The notes beneath the pieces were generated by a model that saw only the letters and a list, made by a program, of their open reading frames with translations, was not told the DNA's origin and did not search any database. This document shows positions 12,700 to 26,524 of a stretch of 64,000 nt of DNA, piece by piece. Made by a program: the position numbers and the translations under genes. Within the stretch, counting starts at the first letter, position 1; each line of letters opens with the position of its first letter. The DNA comes from Zonotrichia leucophrys gambelii (Eukaryota; Chordata; Aves; Passeriformes; Passerellidae), in NCBI RefSeq assembly GCF_028769735.1, contig NC_088171.1, forward strand, positions 67,721,216-67,785,215, read 5' to 3'.

Positions 12700-15600
12700 C
12701 TGTCTTGGACATCATCTCCTCTCCAAATTAATCTGAAAGCATTTCTTTCCAATGTCTTTAGAATCCCAGAAGGGATCTTAATCCCTTCATCATCCTCCTC
12801 ATGCAAAGTGTACCTGGGGTGCCGCATGGCTGAATAACCTCTCATGCACTGAGAGCCATTAGCATTTGAATTAGTGACATGAGGCTAGCAGGCGATTATC
12901 CCATTTAACAGCTGTTGAGTGCTGTTGAAGGAACACCCTCAAGAAGAATGAACAAAAATGCAGTGATTTTTTCTCTTTTAGTAAGGGTTTTCCTGCCTTG
13001 TGTGAATATTGACATGCTTGAAAAGTGGTGCATTTTCCACAGAGGCATCTTATGATTGTTGAACGTCTTTCCTGGGGAAAGTTGGACACATCAGTACACC
13101 TACCGCATGCCAGCAGATGAGAAAGGGGCACTGTTCCCAAACAGGAATGGAAGTAGTCCTGCCTATCTGGGAAACAGGCTAAGCCAAGCATAAAGAGAAC
13201 TGTCATAAGAAAGCTGCAAAAGGAAGCAAAAGTTAAAGCATCTCCTCTGCTCTAGAGCACTTCAGCCATAAGAGATATGCATGGGATGGGCCACTCTGCT
13301 ATTCTTCTCGGTAGAAATGTGACTGCTTCAAGGGGCAGGAGGAGCCAGTCAGCAGTTAGAGCCCCCAGTGTGATATAAAAGATGAAAACAAAATGTCTTC
13401 TCTGAGGATTTGGCTAGATGCAGAAAAGTGCATTTTTGAAATTGTAGGATCTATCAGACATATAGCGGAAGGAAGCCTTTCTGCATTTTTGCAAAAGAAG
13501 ACAAAATGAGCAGGAATTAGTGCAGATAAACCTCCTGGTATATGACACCATTTCTCTTGACTGTGTGCTAAGAAAAAAGCCAAGTACCAGTCCTCATCAT
13601 CACAAGGAAGTGCTGACTGGGCTCCTGCATCAAAGACATTAAAACATGACTGTCCCATCTCCCACTTGGAGTCTCGAGCATGACTCATTTCAAAGCTCTG
13701 CCTTTCAGAGTAAGCTGAAGGAGCTGAGGATGCCACACTTTCACAAGGATTCACCTATGTCACGTCGCACTGGGATGCTGGTGACCTGCCTGCCAGCCTT
13801 TCAGAAGGTAAGGTCCCTCTTTCAGGTGTGTTGTGGATGCCTGATCCCCTTTCTAAAAGCTGACTTAGCCTTGACATATTTGAGGAAAGTTGGTTTCATT
13901 GTCCCCCCCAGGATCAGCATCTCAGAGAAAACAGAAATAACCCCCCCAGGCTTTTGTCTTCAGTGGAGAGTGAGGGGGACAGCGATGTGGGAGAAGTGAA
14001 CTGGGGTTTTTGTCCCACTGGGATTCAAAGCTGATTGCAAGATGTGTGCACTTTGGGGGAGGTTACCATTGCAGGGTTAGAAAATCAGTTTAAAATGGTG
14101 AGGTTGTCCCTGGGGCAGAAGTGATGAGAGTAGGCAAATAGAAATATTTTTCCAGTGTTTTTTGTGGAGTTGGAAGTTTTAATTTCCTTTAGACTTAAGA
14201 GGGATAAACATTTTCTAACAAGCCAGAGGATTTTGTGGGGTACAAAATTTTTCCACTTGACTTTTCAATCTTTCAATACAATTTTTGTTTTCTCTCTCAC
14301 TCATTTTTTCTTTCTCTTTGAACAAACTCCCTTTGAGGTGCGTGCAGTGGCAGTATCCAGGCACAGGTGAGGATATAGAAACATTTGCACTGTTAAATAA
14401 CATCCTTCCTATTATTTCCTGCCTAATTATTTTTACCCTCTGTGATGACCACTTACAGTTTAATGAATGTTAGCATTATTTCCATACAAAGCAGTGGTAG
14501 CAACAAAGATGAAGACGCTTCTTTTTAACCTTACTTGTTTCTAAGCAGGCCTTTTCATACCATCCTTACCACTTATCTGACCAGTAAATCTGCAAATACA
14601 TGCAAATGGTATTTACTGTGTTGTTACACGTACCTTGAAGCAGATGGTGAGCCAATACCAAAGCTCATATTTTTACACCTTTATGCAGCATCTGGGGAGC
14701 TGGATTCAATTCCTACCCTGCTTGGGGCTTCACACAGACCTCTGCCTCTATGGCAAGTGACTCACAGCTGCTGCCAATCCCAACTGCATTGTTTCAGGGT
14801 ATTTTTCTTCATACAGTATGAAGAAAAGAATGCTGACAACACTTCCTCCACCTCCCCGTCCCCCCTGCCCACAAGTAATATTTCCAAAGAGCCATGCCAA
14901 AGTTTTGAGCCACTATTGTGCATGCTGCTGGTGTCTCAGTCACCTGGGTGCCCTCCTGCTTTTTCCATGCTCTGTGGTCCAGCTCAGCTGATATTGCAGC
15001 ATCCCCGGGCACTGCGCATGGGCGGTACAGTGAGGCAGATGCAGGGAGCTGGGAGTGCTGCAGGATGGAACCCAGGGCAGAGTGAGCACTCTTTGCTCAC
15101 TGACATGGAAAAAAGAGTGGGAAGCACTGTTCAAGAATGTGAGCTGAGCTTGTAGAAAGACTCCTTGTGACATTGAACCATCTGAAGGGCTGTTGTTAAT
15201 TACTGTAAGGAGATCAGGCAGGTCTGTCCTGTAACCAGGGCTAGCAGCAGGCTGTGTGGGACTTGGGTGACCCTGAGACATCAGGAGTGGCTTTGACTCA
15301 TCCACATGCTGGGCAGGAAGGAGAGGGTAGTGGAGAAAGGGCTTCCCAGGCTAGGGCCTGAACTGCAGCCTGTTTGAAAGATGCCAAAGTCTGCTTGCTG
15401 TGGGCACACAGAAGCCTGATCCTGTGGGTGTCCTTGCTGTGCCATAGCCACTGGCAGGGTGAGGGGCCATGCCAGTGCACAAGCTGTTCCACCATCTCTT
15501 GCAGTTTGTCCTGCAGGCTGGCTCATTGCTCCTGGACATACTGTTGCTTGCTGGCCCTATGTGCATCCCCCACTCAAAGCCTGTGGGGTTAAACGTGCAA

Positions 15601-15756
15601 GGTGGGTGTTGCCAGTAAAAGTGAAACCCACCTGTGGAGTTCCTTGGGAAAGTCCTTTCTGCTGAGGAGTTCAGCAGTGAGGCAGCACTGAAACCTACTC
15701 ATCTTTCCTTGGGTAACACCCAGCCCCGGGGAAATCTCCCAGGAGATCACCCTCAA

Positions 15757-15771
15757 ACACACACACACACA
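15757..15771. repeat. (AC)n microsatellite
   Basis: Seven uninterrupted AC units followed by ATTCAG. Confidence 0.92.
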
Positions 15772-16468
15772 TTCAGCCCTCATCCCAAAGCTCTGCCCTT
15801 CCGTTTGCCACCCAAGAGCAGACGATTATTAGGCATGAAGGTTTCTTTCATTAAAATCTGACCTGCTTGGGGTAGGTGTCTTCTTCTGGAATCATTACTC
15901 TAGCTCCCCCATTCCAGAGAGAAGTAGATGTATGATGTATTTGACATCTGCTTTGGGACGAGTTGCATCTTCAATATGTCTGTTCCTCAAGTGGATCTGA
16001 CATCTTTGCATAGCCAGATGAATTCTTTCCCCCACTCAGCCACCTTTCTCATCTATGTAGCCTTCACTGCCATTCCACCCCTGAAGCACCCACATTCATT
16101 TTCATCATCTTTCCTCTCTTTTTATCACTTTGGTTTTATCACAAAGCCTCAGCTATGGGTCATTCCTTCCCATCCATGTGGTCCTTCCTTCTCCTGTACA
16201 GTGCCTCATGGCATAACTCTCATCTCCTTGTGTTTCTCCATGATGCTGTATCTTTCTGCATATTTTCTCTGGCATAACGTATCACAATTCCCAATCTTCC
16301 TACACATAGACTTGTGCAGTCTCCCCTTCCCATATGCTCTCTTTGCCTCTCTCTTCCCCTAGGCAATGGCTTGCTGCCTCTTTGTTGAGCTCTGTTCTTT
16401 GGGAAACACCTATGTGAGCTGCCCCAAACGTTGCCAGCACAGCAGGCTCCAGCACAGCCATTAACACT

Positions 16469-16514
16469 GCCATTACCTTGTTTACCTCCCTTGCCATTAT
16501 CTTGTTTATCTCAG
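16469..16514. repeat. 24-bp near-tandem duplication
   Basis: GCCATTACCTTGTTTACCTC is followed 24 bp later by GCCATTATCTTGTTTATCTC, with two C/T differences. It is a small local duplication 200 bp from the 28-bp one, with no evident function. Confidence 0.8.
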
Positions 16515-16718
16515 CAGTCAAGTACTAGTGGACAGATCTTCATGGACAGAAGGGGCTTTATTGGAATGATACTTCACTGATGTAAATTGTCATGTTAGAA
16601 GGGAAAACAGGCCTTGAAATGCTCTCTCTGACACTCTGCAGTCAGTTCACCTCCCTGGGATTCACCAGGTTTTCTTCTCTCTGAGTTCCACACTGCAGCC
16701 CAGACCAGGCACAGGAGT

Positions 16719-16774
16719 ACCCATTGCACGTCCTCAGTTGTTGAGGACCCATTACACATCCTCAATTGTTGAGG
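16719..16774. repeat. 28-bp tandem duplication, each unit a small hairpin
   Basis: Two head-to-tail 28-bp copies are at 16719-16746 and 16747-16774. They differ at only three positions, all G in the first copy and A in the second. A partial third start (ACCAAGCAC) follows. The first copy contains GTCCTCA-GTTGT-TGAGGAC, a perfect 7-bp stem with a 5-nt loop. The second retains a 6-bp stem. Confidence 0.85.
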
Positions 16775-18459
16775 ACCAAGCACAAGACTACTCAGGGCTC
16801 TTTCTCCAGTAGCTGCTGAGTGCAGGGGTCCTTTTATGACCTTATATCCACCACAGAGGGGTAGCATTCAGGTAAACTGAAACCCAGCTCTGAAACCTTG
16901 GAGTGTGATGTACAGTGGAGAGGTCAGCTGGGAGCTCAGAAAGTCTGTGGCCTGTTCTCCCATCTAATGTTCAGCTAGGGGTAGACCTTTCTTTAAAGCA
17001 GCCCCCTGCCCTCCATGCTGCAATGGACTCTTTCTCTTCTGCTACTTCAGATCCAGCAATGGGAACTGCTGGGAGAGAGAAGGACTCAGGCTGCAGGATG
17101 TTTTCTCTTGTGGCTGAGAGGATGCTGTGTTTATTACCTCTTTCCTTGAGAAAACACAATTCCCCAGGGTGACTGTGCTTTGACACTGTCCCACTGTTTT
17201 AACAATGGCTGACAGATGCTCATTTAGCTCTTGGTCAGTACTCAGGCCATTTTGGTACTGAAGTACAACAGAGAAAGGAGCTGTACAGGTCAATAAAACT
17301 TTCTGGGGTAGATGGCACTGTTTGGAAAGAAGGTGTTTCCCTAGGCATCACCTCAGAGATGACTGTCATTTTTTTTTCAGATTTAATCACAGTACCACAT
17401 TGACACAGACTAAGTCTCAGCATGATAAGGTCAAAGATCCCCAAGTCTGCATGCACAGACATTTGCTGGTTTACATCCAGGCCAGAAAGGACAGTGCCTG
17501 TTATTTCTTCCTGCCATGGGAGGAAGGTCTACGAGCAGCCTCTGCAGAGACAGAGCTGGCAACAAGTACACTCGGACTATCAGTCCTGTGGCTCTCAGCT
17601 TGGGCTGCCAGCACAGGGGTGTTTCTGAAAGTGGGGCACCACGCTGCACTCCTCCTCTGCTGCCCTGCTCTCAAACACACAGGCATCTGTGGGAGAGGGG
17701 AGGTACCCCTCTGGCTCAGGCATCAGCCGGATGGCAGCGTGCCTTTGACCAAGAGGAAAGGAATGCAGCATCTCCCTGTGACTGAGAAAGCTCGGGTGGT
17801 TTTGCACATAGGAAGCTCCTTTAAATGTGTTTCCTCCCACTGCCTGGCCTTTTGTTTTTCAGCCATGCTTGATGCTGCTGTTGGAAAGCTGAACTCCCCA
17901 AAAGTGAACTTCCTCTCCTACTATAAACTGACCCTTGGGGTTGCTATAGCGACTGCAGAGCGGCCAGCAGGCTGTGTAAACACTCCCTCCCGCTTCCCAC
18001 CACACTGGGCCTGAAAGGCTGAGCCACGGGATGTGCACAGCAACCTGGATTATGCAGGCGGTTGTGAAATGCAAACCCGACAATTTCTGTGCTTCCTCCC
18101 TGCTTCCCCCGCGGGGAGGCAAACCCAGCAGGCTGGTAGCAGGCATAAACACGCCCGTCCTGACGAATTTGGGCACACGGTGTGGTACCGCAGAAACCAA
18201 ATCCAGACACTTACCTGGGGAGCTTGAGCAAGATGTGGAAATATATGGTGCAACTGGATCCTCTGCAACATCTGATTCCCTTGGCCTCACTAACTGTGGA
18301 GTTTCCAGCTGTGTGGGGGGAGCAGTTTGGTACACACTGTCACAGCTCCTTTTATGTAATTAATTGCAACAATCGACTGAGTGTGAAATCCATCAATTTC
18401 TGTGTCCTCCGTTGCTCACTTTGATGTCAGCTCTCCCTTTTTCATTTTCTTACTTCTTC

Positions 18460-18476
18460 TTTTTTTTTTTTTTTTT
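18460..18476. repeat. Poly-T run
   Basis: Seventeen uninterrupted T residues preceded by TTACTTCTTC. It is a homopolymer without LINE or SINE sequence next to it. Confidence 0.95.
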
Positions 18477-20548
18477 AATGCACTTCATTAGAAGTTCCTG
18501 ACTCTCTGAGTCACTCTCCAAACACTGATGTTCACGTCTGTATCCATCCCTGTAAAACCAGGTCAGGTATTTCAGCAGCAGTAGCCTGAGTGACACACTG
18601 AAGCATGTGGGAAGGTGTTTCCCAAGCACAGCAGGATATGCATCCCCTCCAGCCACTGCAGATGTTCTTCCAAAATGGCAGGTACTGCCTGGCCAGGGAT
18701 TTTGTGAGAGGCAAGCTAAACTACTTTACTAGGAGGAGATAGTCAGCTCTGCTCCCATGGCATTGTGATGCATCTTGCTGGGTTGCCTTCAAGAAATAAG
18801 GTTGTTGTTCCACCACAGCAGACCTGTGACTGCTTGAAAAAGCACAAAGCATATAATCTAAAAGCTGTGTAAAATAAAGCCTCTGCTCCAATGTTGTCTG
18901 GAGGAGCCATTCTGTAGTGGCAGGCGTCCTGCAAAACACCCATCTGTGCCAACTGCCAATAAACTCTTTTGTTTCACTGTTACAAGACTTCCTGGCACAA
19001 GGATGGATGGATTTACTGATCCCATCTTTATGAGTGCTGGGTGTCACTGACCAAACTGATCGATATTTACCTTTGATCAGACACCTGGCTATACAATCAC
19101 AAGCTGTCTGGGAATTCCCTGAATTTCCATCCTTTCTGCCACATCAGAGAGTATACACAGCCTCTGTTAAGCAAGGCAAAGGCGGAAGAGAAGGAGATTT
19201 CTGGGAGAGTGCTTGTCTGTAATCCTAAAATGTCCCTCTAATCCCAGCCTGTGACTCAGAGCTGGGGGGATGCAGAGGGTCGGTGTGGTCTGCTCACCCA
19301 CTGCAGTGAGTCATCAGACCCCAAAGAGAAGAGAAGCCTTAAAGCCTCGCTCTGACTGCTGTGAATGAGGGCAATGGGACGTGTTACACAGAGTATGCTA
19401 AATCAAGGGCAGTTCTGATATGCATTTTGTTACAATACTTAGTCCCTATAGTGTCTCACTTAACAGATGGCAGGAGCTGAATCTGATTAAACAGGGTTTT
19501 CTGAATCACTCACAGAGACGACTGAGAAGCAGGCAGAGGCATAAAGCAACACACAGCTCTGAGAGCCTTCTAGATCTCAGTGGTTTGCACTTTTTCATTC
19601 ACTCCCTGACTGCCTTATTACAGCATTTAAAAATAAATCAGCTGAATTAGTTGGTGTGAGTACATGGTCTTTCCTGCTCCCGTCAAAGGAGTGCCCCAGT
19701 GTCGAGTGGTGCTGCCAGCCTGCCTCAATTCAATGCAGAAAATGCAGTGAGCTTGGTAATGTGATGACACTGATGCTCCCATTTTCCCTGAAATGAACGT
19801 CACAAAAAATAAACAGCCTGCAAATCCCATATTCAGGTAGGGGTTTAGAAATTGTGAAGTGGGCCACATGCATCTATGAAGTAGCTGAGGGGAAGGGAGG
19901 CAGGAGGAAGGAGGAAAGGCAAAACAGAACTACTTTGGCAATTCTGGGAGCTCAAAGGTGTCTGGTCAGGTGAATTTGTATATTTCCCCAGAAAGAATCT
20001 TAAGCCAGATTGGCCCTGATGAGGGATGGGAGAGCCTCAAACAATGCAGCATCTGAATTATGTCCACAGAAGCAGTTAAAAACCTGGCTGCTATACAAGT
20101 TATCAAAACCTCTGCAAACTGAGGCTTTTTTTGTGCAAATTTTGATGATTCTTTTTGGCAGGGAGGCCAACTTTTTGGGCCCCAAAGACCACTTGGTTCT
20201 CCAAGAATGGCTGCCCAGTGCCAGGGCTCCATCTCAGCCAAATGTGCCTGGCATGGCAGGGAGCACAAGTAGGCACCACTTGAAGTCACCAGCAGTCTTG
20301 GTGTTACTGCAGCACTAAGCAAATCTGAAGGAAGGGACCTTTCAAATCTTTCCTGCATCTGGCTCCAATCCAGCTGCAAATGGCCCAGCGATGCCCTTTC
20401 CAGATGTGGACTGACACCGTGGCTGTCCAGGGAAGCGAAAAATTGCTGGGGGAGGGAGAGGATTATTAACATGGTTCAGCTTAAAAATGAGGGGACGTTT
20501 GTGAGGCTTCTGCAAGGTCTCCCTGCTGCAGGGAGCATGTTTTCAGAG

Positions 20549-20670
20549 GCGCCTCTGGCTGTAGATTGCGAGTGGCCGGCCGGGCGCTGCGGTCGGCTGC
20601 TGTTGCCTCCCAAAGCCGCAGTAGCATTGTCGAGCTGCAGACGTGCAGAACAGCTCACGCCAAGACTGCG
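20549..20670. promoter_or_regulatory. Small CpG cluster
   Basis: About 12 CpGs fall in roughly 120 bp, including GGCCGGCCGGGCGCTGCGGT. This is well above the local background but short of a formal CpG island. A CACAG|GTGATC donor-like site follows on the plus strand at about 20680. No coding frame was recognised. Confidence 0.35.
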
Positions 20671-23600
20671 TGCTCACAGGTGATCTTTTGGTCTGTACAT
20701 TTTCCAGCAGAGCTGGCAGCTGCTCCTGCAATGTGCATGCTTCATTGGCTGTCCAAAGAAGGAACTGGGCGGGCGTTGATCCAGTTGAGGCGGTTTCGAG
20801 GAGTGAAGGCAGGAAGGAAAATTACCAACTTTGACATATGTTGCTCCCTGCAGGTCTCTCTTATTATTGCCTGGCGGGATGTCAAGGTGCACAGACACGA
20901 CCCAGAGCTGTAACACACGATGGCTGCTTTGCCTCCTGTCCCACCCCTTTCACACAGGCAGGAGTGGCAAAATCATTTCTGGCATACCAGGAAATCCTGG
21001 TTCTTGCTATTATCAAGGAGGGAGCGTGCAGTTATACAACCTCGAGCTGCCATCAGCAGGACCTGTGGGAGGGAGGGGGGAAATAGTTCACTTGGAAAGG
21101 AATGCTGCAGTGTAGGGCAGTGGTTTTGACATGCTGGAGTGAAACTTGGCATAAGGGAATAGAGGGAATTCTTTTGCCAGGTAGACGTGGCACTTGAGCA
21201 AGAGAATAAATGAAATGGCAGTAGAAATCTTGAGAGATCTTAAGAGGTGGCTGGTTCACATGGGGCATGTATCTGCTACCCTTAGTGCGGTTTTCACTGT
21301 GCTGGGTGTGCACATCTTTCTAACAATTAGTATTTACCTGACCCTCTGGCTCTTTCATCTCGCCAGCACACAAGAGAAACCAGCTGTGTGCATAGGCCCC
21401 CAACTTGGCAAGAAATGAAGACCCAGGGTGCAGTGGCCTGAAGTGTTTGCCAGCCCTTTCTGATGGCAGAAATCTACTTAATTTTCCGAGAATATTTGTC
21501 CACTCTAGTGTGCCAGGAAGAATGTAGTGTGGCATAGCAGCCATGCAGAATGATGGCAAATATTTGTTCCTGGTAAAAAATTGCTTGCCCCATGTCTTCA
21601 TTTGCAGCATATCTCATGTCTTGGAGCAGATAGGGAGTGGTCTGCGCGTCCTTCTAAAATGCCACTCTGAAAGGGCTGAGTCTTAAGGAGACCACTTAGG
21701 TGCAAAGGGTGGGAGAAATACACATGCATCAAGAAGCACTAGGTGTGCATTGGATGGACACCTTTCCTTGCCTCTCCTGACAAGTCCCTGTCAAGGCCTT
21801 GACATCTAAACAAACATGTTAAACCTTCCTCTTCACAGATTCTTTCTACTGGGGCAAGTTCCCCATCGCTTGCTTTCATGCTGTGCTTTCAGCCGTTGTT
21901 TTTGTAGTCTGTCAGCACAACCTTGAGAGAAAGGACTTTGGCTGCGAGCTGAACACACAGTACCAGCTGTACTGATTTCCATCTCCTGGTATGTAGCTGT
22001 GGACTTTCACACTGTGCCTTCTTTGCCTCCCCCAGTTTTCTCCCCACAGCTTCTGCTCTTTGTGGTGGAACTTCCTTGAGAAGCAGAGGATTTAGCCCCC
22101 TGCAGCCCCACTGTCAGGGGGGGAGCCCCTCGGCAGGGTGCAGCCAGCCATGTGGGATGAGGGGCTGAAGGCATCGGAGGACTGTCGGTGTTCCAATGAA
22201 CTTTGGGATGAGTGAGGGAAGCTGGAATGCATGAGTGGCTCAGAGAAGAGGAGGAAATGAATGGAGAAGGGAGATACCATGTGATAGATGGGAAGGAGAG
22301 CAGAAGGGCAGCATAAAATCACACAGGGGATGGGCAGGATTTGAGGAATAGGGGCAATAAAAGGTGAGGGACTGTTATGAGTGCCTGACTCTTGGGGAGT
22401 TAGTAAAAGACTGGATGTCCCTCCCACCCTCATCTCTGAGTTGCACTGAATTTTGAAATGAAAAGAAACCCAAAAGATATCTAAGTGACTTTTTCTTTTT
22501 TTGGTAGTGAAATAGGTTGTTACACTGAAACTTTTTTTTCTTCTTCTGGCATTCTTCTGGTTATAGGAGTGAAGCAGACTAAAACCAAACCAAAAGTACC
22601 ATATTTTACACTTTGGCACATGCTTTGCTTTCCTGTCCTTTTCTCCTTTCTGTGACTATGGCAAGGAGAGGTGCAAAGCACGGACTGCTGCTCCTCCTCC
22701 TCCTTAGCAGGGGTTTTACCCTGACCTTGTCACCCTTGTAATGCAATGTTGCTACCTGGCAGTTATGATGCTCTTTAACCTTAAACAAAGGTTCACGTGA
22801 AACACAAGCCTTTTGTGTGAACAGAGGGAAAGAAAATGAAGAAATTGAGTAATGCCAGAATAATAGCATGCCTGGAACAAAGGCTTGGAAGAGTAACTGG
22901 GAAGAGGATGCTCCAGCTTCCTTCTCAAACATCCTCTGGGTGCTGGGACGTGATCCAGAAAGTCCTCATTGTCCTAGTTTCACACAGATGCAAAGGCCTC
23001 TTCATCCCGTCACATGGCCTGCAAATGCCGGTCACCACCAGCTCCTTTCACCTGCTTCCCCTTTGCATGCCTTGGAAAAGGGTGTAAAACGGTGTTTCTA
23101 CACTGTCTCTCTTTTGCTCCTGTTTGTCCTTCCAAAGTGTACCTAGCACACCTATTTTCTCTGGCAGCACTTTTATTTGCATCCCAGGGGATTTGTAAGA
23201 ATTAGGGTCAGCTTGACATGAGAGGAGTACTGTATAGGGATATTTACAGCTGTTTGCAAGGCTTGTGTTGAGTATGAAACCAGCAGCAATTAGGATCCAG
23301 GCCAGTGCCTTCAGTGAATAATGGTCTTGGTTACTTGGAAATATCAGATGGCTTCAGCTTTATGCAGTTGCTACGAGGAAAAGAAGTTAAGTAAACAAAG
23401 AAAAAGAATAAGACGAGGGAGTGGTGTTTTTTTTTTTTATTGGCATAGTCAAGAAGACAGTCAAAAAGAGAGAAAGAAACTGGAAAACAATACCATGGGT
23501 CTTCTCTTGCAGCCCAGAGCAGAGAACATTTTATTTGTGTGCCTTCATGTCCAATATCCTTTGCCATGACCACTTCTGGTTCCTGTCCCTCAGAGACCTT

Positions 23601-26524
23601 TCTTGGAGGCCAGTGTTGTTTATTTGGGTGCTTTGCCCTTAGGATGCCTAACATATGACCCTGTTTGCCACAGAGTCCTGTGGCTTCATCCCTGTGAAGC
23701 ACCTTCACACCTCATGGTCCCCATGGCAGTAGTACTCAGCAGCATGTCCCTGGGGCCAGCACTCAGCAGTTGTCCCTCTTTTGTAAGATGTGTCCAAACA
23801 GTCCACTTGGTTTTCTTTGGGGATTTGAAAATGGGGGATCCTGAGAAGAGATTATTTCTGGAGGTTCTCCAGAGCCGCAACACTGAATGTTGCAGAGATG
23901 CCTTCCTTTCCTATAGATAAAGGAGAAATGCTTGCAGATTCCTGGAAATAGTTTAATTTTATCTTTCCTTGGGTAAATAAGATAACATGAGGGAACTGAT
24001 TATATTTCTTAGCTTCCAGCTGTGGAAACAGGCTATTGGCCAGCTATTGGCCACCTTTGCCAGACTGGCCTTGGAGTTCGTAGTATTTTGTTCTTCTCCT
24101 CCTGACCGACAGTGTGGGTCCCACCTGGACCAAGGAGCTTCTAGGATATTTGGGCTTATCTTTCGTTTCTGGTGCACACTGGCCCTGAGCATAGAGTCAG
24201 ACACAAGCCTTTCTCAGCTCACCACTGTTCAGAAATAGAGCAAGACTGTTTTTCTACCCTGGAAGAATCCCTCTGAAGACTCCGAGGTGAGGCAGAACTT
24301 CTCCTTGCATCTCGTTTTCCCTCCCCTCAGTTGGCTTCTCTCACAGTGTTCTCCACAGTGGCCCACATTTCCCCCTGGAGATGCTGCCTGTAATGAGATC
24401 AAGATGGAAGGACAGTCTTTTAGCAACCCTTTAGCCTGCTCTAGCAAAGGAGGAGGGCTGCCAGTGCATCTGTCAGTGGGACAAGATCTGGGCAGTCTTG
24501 CCTTCTAGCAACCATGGAGCCAGTACTTCCAGACCAGTGTACTCTCGCTTGTGATGACACCAAAAAATCCTTGGCTCCTTGCAGGCTGCTGGCACACACA
24601 GCTTGCTAGAACACTGGCAAGTTTTTAAGGTTTTGTCAGATGGGAACAGTGGTGGAGAAAAGAAAAGTGAAACCAGATGTTTTTCCTTACAGTTGCTTCA
24701 TATTCATATGAGGGAGGAGAAGAGAAGCCATAAAAATGTCATAACCCTTGATCCCTGAGGCTCAGTGTTATACTATGCAAAAGCCAGCGCTATAAATCCA
24801 CACCTCTGCCTCAGCAGCCGAGGGTCCTGACTGCACAAGACCATTGCAACAGCTGAGGGGTAAAAATCTTCATATTTGTCAGCAAATGGAGGAAACTGGA
24901 GGAAAAAGCCTTTGAGAAGTTAACACTGATAGGCTACTTTTATGGAATCAGTCATTTTTTCAGATTTCTCTGGGGATGCATCAGTGCCGAGTCCTGAGGC
25001 TGACCAGCAGGCTTAGAAATTTGGGATGTGTTTGCACTGCAATCAATCTGTACTGCGGGCTGTGCCGAGGGAGGGGAGTTAACTTCATCCTCCCCAGAAC
25101 AGGCTCACCTGTCAGCACAGCCAGGGCAGCACAGCACTGGGGTGAGGACTTGCTGTCAGGGCATTCACCTGACTGTCCAAACAGGGTTTTGCAGCCCTTG
25201 CTGCCCTGTGCCACTGCAGCTACACCTCCCTGACACCTCACACACCCAACCTGGGTATTGCTGCATCACAGTGCAGTGCCAGCAGCCATGGAGAAGCAGC
25301 TCTGATCAGAGGGTCCAGCTGGCACCACAGGAGAACTGCTAGGAAAAGTCTGACTCCAGTCCTGTCCTTTTGTATAGAGAAGGTTGCTTGTGGTAATCAT
25401 AACACAACTACAAGGAGTGCCAGGCAGTCCTTTCCAAGGAAATGTGAGCTTGGGTGAACACAAAGATGGAGGAGAGGAAATGAAAGTTGTGTACACACCG
25501 GCCTTGAGCCAAACAAGGATTTTAACAGAATGCAGGCGGGCCTTCTCTGCCCTGTACAACAAGGACTGTGATAACCAATATTTTTTCTTGCTTTTTCTTG
25601 ATATTTCCATGCTCAGTTTTTGCCCATCTGTTAACAGAGGGGAAAGGCTTTCCCTGATCTGATGCAGACTGTCTGGGGTTGGAGGAAACTTCAGCCTTGC
25701 AGGGCCTAAGTTAGGAAGTGATTTCAGTCACAAGCCTGCATTCTAAATCTGAATTTCCCTGCAAGACCAAAAGTGACTAGGTTTAGCCCTATTTTGGGTG
25801 AATAAGCTGTGTTACTACCCATAGGATTCAGTAGTTTGCTGTGCTAGGTAATATATAGTGATAGCTCTACTTGTACTAATGGGTGACCAAGAAGAAAACC
25901 AGCATGAAAAATGGAGAGGGCACAGACAGGGCTATAGCCTTGGACTTATAAGATCTTGTTTTGGATCCTGATTCAGCCAAAGACTCCTGTGGTGTCTATG
26001 GTAAAATAATATAAATGAATTTTGGAGCCTTCTGCCCTTTTTCAAAAGAAGTGAGCAGCCTTTGGCAGTCTACGTAGGGCTCTGAAACTGCAGGCTGTCC
26101 AGGTATTATGACAGTGTGGCCCAATTTGTTAGAATGATTTAAAAAAATATTTTCATATGTGAGTTACTCATCCTGCAAAATAATTTCATGAAATGACTGC
26201 AGGTTTTTTTCACTTTGCAACATGTTTTATTCACAAGATGACTAAAAGTTTAGTCCTTTTGGAATAGGAATTGCAGACATTTTACCTCACTGCCTTATTT
26301 CTCTTCTTCATCAGCATGCCAAATGATGGAAAGTTGGAGTCATTTGCAAACTGCCTGGCACTGCTGTTGCACTGCTTTGCTAAAATTGGCATCCTGGGCA
26401 CCCTGGTGCACTACAGCTATCACAGCTATCAGAAATAGGTTAGTCTGTGGGCAGCTGTGCTTGCATGAACTTTGTATTGACTGGGATGCTCTCAGACAGA
26501 CACAGTTCCTCTGGTCCTTTGTCA

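Larger units (their letters stand above)
12700..26524. other. Non-coding sequence, no recognised gene
   Basis: Contains the two small duplications near 16.5-16.8 kb, an AC microsatellite (15757-15771), T runs (18460-18476 and 23427-23438) and the 20.5-kb CpG cluster. A TATAAAT sequence lies at 24791. No coding exon or RNA gene could be supported. Confidence 0.65.

Noticed and set aside
14535..15155. A 206-codon plus-strand frame
   Set aside because: Low-complexity, Ser/Pro/Leu-rich composition with no domain, and overlapped by frames on the other strand. Consistent with chance.
18200..18271. Minus-strand block ending in a perfect CAG|GTAAGT donor at about 18215
   Set aside because: No pyrimidine tract or good acceptor lies upstream, and the encoded residues (MLQRIQLHHIFPHL) match no LY86 exon or other family I know.
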